A DNA stretch of 64,000 nucleotides from positions 30,021,248-30,085,247 of the forward strand of contig CAIIXF020000003.1 of NCBI GenBank assembly GCA_903813345.2, given 5' to 3'. Positions 59,226 through 64,000 of the stretch are shown piece after piece. Below the pieces are notes generated by a model. That model made no database searches and was not told the DNA's origin. It saw only the letters and a list, made by a program, of their open reading frames with translations. A program made the translations under genes and the position numbers. The stretch is from Owenia fusiformis (Eukaryota; Annelida; Polychaeta; Sabellida; Oweniidae). Position 1 is the first letter of the stretch. Every line of letters starts with the position of its first letter.

Positions 59226-60272
59226 TCACAAAGCTTATTTCATAATAAATAGAACTCTGGGAGTTTGAAAATCAGAGTGACTACCCTCTATGGATATGTC
59301 TTTACTGGATATCAAAAAGTCAGATATAGAGGGAGTAGCTATAAGTCACATGATCAAAATTTGCTGATTCCAACAGGAACGATAATGTATCTTTGACTTA
59401 TTAGGGCATCTTGACATTATTTTGAAATTACATGTTCTTGAATGAAAAGGGGTTTGCTGTTATGAGCACCACTTAAACATTTTATAATAAAAAATGCTTT
59501 TGTCATAACACTTTCCGTAGACTGTATTGTTATCTTTCTAAAGCACTTTTATTTTTAGCTACCTATGCATTGATTTTCTAAACAAAATCTACATGACACA
59601 CTCTGTTTCATTCACTCTGTCTCAATCTTTTTATTGATCTGGCATATACAGTATACTGGTATACTGGGTGTTCCACACTTTTGGGTGGTTTTCTCACTTC
59701 CCATTGAACCATAGTTGCAAATGAAGCTGTTGGTTTTATTGTGAAGGGTCTTGATGCTATCTCTATAGTTTATATGTCTTTAAATGACATTAGGGTCCTT
59801 TGATTGGTCATTTATACCTGTACATAAAACTACCTTACATGTTATATATTTACTCAACATAATACCAAAATAACTTTAAATAAGGGTATTAACAAGCAAT
59901 ATGTCAAAAGGTTGAATTATAGGGAATATTCTATTTTGTGTTTGTCTCTATATTCATTGCATTCAATTCTGGAAGGGAGACAATGATATAAGAGTGAAGT
60001 ATTTTGTTAGGGTCAGATGAATTGACATGTTAAAATTAATGTTTTTAATATTAAGAACACTGAAAAAGTGATCATAATTTTGAAAGTTTGGTTCCATGAA
60101 AAATTCAGATAGAAAGAAACTGCTTTTGAACTACTTGACTATACAAAAATAAAATAATTTGATTTTAATAGCATCTTTTAAAAGAGAGTTTAATTTCTAA
60201 TATACTAGGCTTTAACACTCAAGGTATAAATGGTCCTTCATCCAATAAAGTATATGAATATGAGGTAACTGG
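59226..60272. other. Intron, no gene seen
   Basis: Nothing supported in this stretch. Confidence 0.5.
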
Positions 60273-60384
60273 TCAACTCGTACCCAAGACAACTCGTACC
60301 CAAGTCAAGTCGTACCAAAGACAACTCGTACCCAAGACAACTCGTACCCAAGACAACTCGTACCCAAGACAACTTGTACCCAAG
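60273..60384 (+). repeat. 16-bp minisatellite CAACTCGTACCCAAGA, left arm
   Basis: Seven units with a few substitutions. The same unit occurs in opposite orientation at 62896-63009, so the two arrays can pair with each other. Confidence 0.92.
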
Positions 60385-61110
60385 TATATGTTTTGTTTTG
60401 AATCAAGTGTTGGGCTGGGAATGGGTATAGATATACATATTATAATGGTTACATACAGTTCAGAATAGTTTGAAGTATGTAGAAGAGTTTTTGGAAGAAA
60501 TCGATTGAAATTTGTGACCAAATATATTGGTCACAGATTCAGATGTTCGAGGGAAGAGATTTATGTTTATTCCACATATTCATAATCATTGTTCACAATA
60601 TTAGTGGTATTTTTGTATGTTAATGAGTGTTTGGAACAAGTATCAGATCTAATTCATCTTGAAATATGGTATTATCAAAAATATAAAGATTTTCAAAACT
60701 TGCTCCTATTTGTTATCAAACAGATAATCTATTTAGGATTTCATATTATCAGATTAAAGAATGATAATTCTAAGAAGTCACCTTCATAAAATTAAGCAAT
60801 AAAAAATATTCTAAATAATATGAATATCAAATATTATTTTGATACTTATTCATACATGATATAATACACTTTGCATGCATGTGTTCAAATATAATCCAAT
60901 TAAGTTCAAAATGGAAAAGAAATTAACAGATTAAAGTTCCCTTATTAATTTTCTCTGAATGCACTAAGCTAAATTAATTGTTTGATTCATTTGTTGAAAA
61001 GTTACTGTTGTAATTATATTCAGTTATATATATGTATTACAAATAAAAAAGTTGAGAACAAGCCCTTCAAAGCACTTCAAAGGTAATCCAAGTTAAAACA
61101 AATGTGTACA
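60385..61110. other. Spacer, no gene seen
   Basis: AT-rich sequence between the left 16-bp array and the pearl-like element. Confidence 0.5.
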
Positions 61111-61112
61111 AA

Positions 61113-62755
61113 ATGTCCCCACCTATTGGGGACATTTTGGTTATCCTGGTTAAATGGTTATCCTAAAAATGAGTAGACAAGACTTTACCGACACAATTTG
61201 AGGATGGAAAATCCAAAATGGCCACCTTAAAATGTACCCAGAATGCCAAAGAATAAGTCAGTTCTAGATTTTCATACTAAGAACCACCCCTGAAAATTTG
61301 AAATTGATCCGTCACTCAGTTAACTAGAAAACATGTAAATAAATCTTTACAGACAGGATTTGAGGACAGAAAATCCAAAATGGCTGCCTTGACATTTATC
61401 CAGAATGCCAAAAAACTAATCTGTTCTAGATTTTCATACTTAGAATCATCCCTGAAAATTTGAAATTGATCTACCAAACGGTTCACCTGGAAATGCGTAG
61501 ACAAGACTTTACAAACAAGATTTTAGGACAGAAAATCCAAAATGGCTGCCTTGACAATTACCCAGAATGCCCAAAAACTTTTCAGATCTAGATCTTCATA
61601 CTAAGAATCGTCCCTGAAAATTTGAAATTGATCGACCAAACGGTTCACCTAAAAACGCGTAGACAAGACTTCACGGGCAAGATTTTAAGACGGAAAATCC
61701 AAAATGGCTGCCTTGACATTTATCCAGAATGCCAAAAAACTAATCAGTTCGAGATTTTCATACTAAGAATCATCCCTGAAAATTTCAAATTGATCTACTT
61801 AACGGTTCACCTGCAAATGCGTAGACAAGACTTTACAGACAAGATTTTATGACAGAAAATCCAAAATGGCTGCCTTGACATTTACCCAGAATGCCCAAAA
61901 ACTAATCAGATCTAGATTTTCATACTAAGAATCATCACTGAAAATTTGAAATTGATCTACCAAACGGTTCACCTGGGAATGCGTAGACAAGACTTCACAG
62001 ACAAGATTTTAGGACGGAAAATCCAAAATGGCTGCCTTGACATTTACCCAGAATGCCCAACAACTAATCAGATCTAGATTTTCATACTAAAAATCATCCC
62101 TGGAAATTTGAAATTGATCTACCAAACGGTTCACCTGAAAACGTGTAGACAAGACTTTACAGACAAGATTCTAGAACGGAAAAATCCAAAATGGCCGACA
62201 ATAAAAAAGTGATTATGAGTTTTTGCTGATTTCTTTTTACAAAATTATCACATATAACTACTGTTAACAATAACATAGGCTTTTACAACAAAGTACACCT
62301 GAAATTATTTATAAAGCTACTAAATAGTTAAAGTATGAAAACTGAAAAACACCATTCAATATGATACAAAGTATTATCGTGCGCTAACTTTTCTTAAAAC
62401 ATTCAAAATGGCTGACATGACTGAGCTAACAGGTCCAAAACCTAATCAGATCTAGAATGAAGTGAGCTGAACAAGATATTAAAGTTTTAAAAGCAACTGT
62501 GAAGCCATTTTTCTTAAAGTTTGCAGACAAGGATTTTAGCATTTGACTTCAAAATGGCCGACAGGAAGTAGGTATCGAGTTAATTTTTTTTTCGTCCACA
62601 TCTGTATGGACTCATAAGTTATCCCTGAAAATTTGAAAGTGATATCTGTAGCGGTTTCGGAGAAAACTGCCGGACGTACGGACGGACAGACAGACGGACA
62701 GACAGACGGACGCGCCTAGGCCGACAATATGGCCCCACACTATGTGGTGGGGACA
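61113..62755 (+). mobile_element. Large pearl-like element with about 167-bp core repeats and (ACGG)n
   Basis: The terminal ATGTCCCCACC inverts as GGTGGGGACAT, and each end is itself a hairpin (AATGTCCCC/GGGGACATT; CCCCACAC/GTGGTGGGG). Seven or so core monomers follow, each with GTAGACAAGACTTTACAGAC, AAAATCCAAAATGGCTGCC, and ATTTTCATACTAAGAATCAT. The microsatellite GGACGGACAGACAGACGG is at about 62680-62711. The same plan, reversed, is seen at 7631-8590. Open frames inside (for example 61622-61852) are repeat shadows. Confidence 0.8.
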
Positions 62756-62895
62756 TAAAAAATGCTTTGCTTAATCCATTGAGAAAAAATGTCTTCTAAA
62801 TTCAGAAAAAATATTGAGGCACATTATAACATTAAACATTTTGACACAGACTCAATTTGTTTTCTTATATGCACCCATAATACAGAAAATAAATG

Positions 62896-63009
62896 TTGGT
62901 ACGAGTTGTCTTGGGTACGAGTTGTCTTGGGTACCAGTTGACTTGGGTACGAGTTGTCTTGGGTACGAGTTGTCTTGAGCACGAGTTGTCTTGGGTACGA
63001 GTTGACTAG
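62896..63009 (-). repeat. 16-bp minisatellite, right arm (inverted)
   Basis: Seven units of TCTTGGGTACGAGTTG, the reverse complement of the array at 60273-60384. The outermost unit TACGAGTTGACTAGG resembles the outer end of the left arm (GGTCAACTCGTACCC). Confidence 0.92.
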
Positions 63010-64000
63010 GAAGCGAATATGACTTAGGAAATGTCTCGAAAATAAAAATAAAAAATAAAAATTAAAAAACATATTCTAGTATTCATTAACATATGCCTCA
63101 TTAGGAAATACATGAATAAATTTTTCTGGTTTATTTTTGTAATTTTTGTTCAATATGCCCGCAGGAAAATAGTAGTTATTCTATCATATAACATAACCCC
63201 ATGTACCACTATTACATGTAGGTACCACTATGTTCTGTGTTGTGATGAAAGGTTTTATAACATTGAGCAGGTTGATAAAGTGTTTCTCCAAATGTACAGT
63301 AACAACATTGGCTAAATCGTTCACTTCATTGATGATGTTTCTTAATTTTGGATGATTTTATATTAGTTTTATTTGAACGCCTACACGCCTACGACTCCAA
63401 GATGACAGGTAAAACACAAACAGATTTAAACATTTTTGTATGTCTCATTTGTTATATTATTTGTATTATATATAAAATGTAAAAAGTATAGCATACTTGT
63501 CACATGACTAGAAAATAACCTGAAAGTTAAATATTTAAATAGTCATATATTTTTACGAGCAGATGATATACACGATTATATTGATGATTTTGGATACAGG
63601 TTGACGGAGGGGGGTATCGTATGATTCAGAGGGGGTATAGGGAGATTGGGAGGGGGTATATGCAATATTTACTTCAAAGCCACACTTAAGCACAATTATC
63701 TTAGTGTAATAAGCCAGCTTGTCTCTTCACTTGACAATTAAAAAATGTAATTACGAGCTTCAAACTCATAATTACAATTATTTACACCCCCTGAGCTGTA
63801 CAGTATGCGACACCCATCTTAAATATGTGTGTTATTTTCTTGCAAAAAAACACATTATTTTCATGCTTTTCTGTGAGAAATCAAATTAAAATGTTTCAAA
63901 TCTGGGTGTTTCTAAACAATTTAGGATAATGTTATCATGCTTGTTTAGCTTATTTCTTTGTTTTTCCTCTCTATTTTGTGTATTTTTTATTTTAAAAATA
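63010..64000. other. Intron to window end, no gene supported
   Basis: A small candidate exon between TTATATTAG and CAG|GTAAAA (about 63367-63408, LFERLHAYDSKMT) is too short to call. GGGGGTAT repeats lie near 63609-63661. Confidence 0.35.

Noticed and set aside
63367-63408. Tiny exon candidate LFERLHAYDSKMT
   Set aside because: Weak acceptor, only about 42 bases, no homology I can name.
1-64000. tRNA, rRNA, SINE A/B boxes and CRISPR arrays
   Set aside because: I saw no tRNA-like cloverleaf or rRNA sequence; the direct repeats are tandem minisatellites without spacer diversity, so none is a CRISPR array.

Overview
The window reads as intron-rich, AT-rich eukaryotic nuclear DNA from a marine invertebrate. 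The evidence is canonical GT/AG splice sites around short phase-compatible exons, very long introns, pearl-like satellite/microsatellite elements of the kind described from bivalves, many hAT-like and Tc1/mariner-like MITEs, and a Penelope-like retroelement fragment. I would guess a lophotrochozoan, probably a mollusc, but cannot prove the lineage from sequence alone. There are no bacterial-style operons, and most long ORFs are chance or repeat-derived.

One plus-strand gene spans most of the window. Seven exons (7322-7421, 13338-13442, 15166-15282, 17846-17966, 18315-18441, 21384-21522, 55651-55773) join in frame into a stretch of about 277 residues. It covers the C-terminal part of a SEC14/CRAL-TRIO domain followed by spectrin-like helices, best matching the N-terminal half of a puratrophin-1/PLEKHG4-type Rho guanine-nucleotide exchange factor. 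The first exons lie upstream of the window and the catalytic DH-PH exons downstream. A further phase-0 exon candidate, cassette or alternative first exon, lies at 29868-30095.

The 34-kb intron 21523-55650 contains a second gene on the minus strand (about 36145-37771): a CARD domain joined directly to an NHL-type beta-propeller, with no RING, B-box or nucleotide-binding domain in the main exon. This is the most interesting protein in the window and looks like an innate-immune or cell-death adaptor.

Repeats dominate the rest. Region by region: 6.3-8.6 kb, a MITE, a duplicated exon end and a pearl-like element; 12.8-15.7 kb, three tandem arrays crowding two exons, one of them built from an exon end plus its splice donor; 22.3, 27.8 and 29.4 kb, minisatellites; 32-36 kb, Tc1/mariner-like and hAT-like MITEs and fold-back palindromes; 38.3 kb, a MITE with a perfect 10-bp target-site duplication that has relatives at 5.8, 10.4 and 44.7 kb; 42-50.6 kb, hAT-like MITEs with G/C homopolymer runs; 45.2-48 kb, a Penelope-like remnant with a 413-bp satellite and a foldable hammerhead ribozyme; 53-55.4 kb, fold-back DNA and a pearl-like element; 57-63 kb, minisatellites, including a 16-bp array present as inverted arms around a second large pearl-like element.

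The strongest candidates for something undescribed are the hammerhead ribozyme with a branched stem III, the CARD-NHL architecture, and the repeated duplication of splice-donor sequence in the PLEKHG4-like gene.
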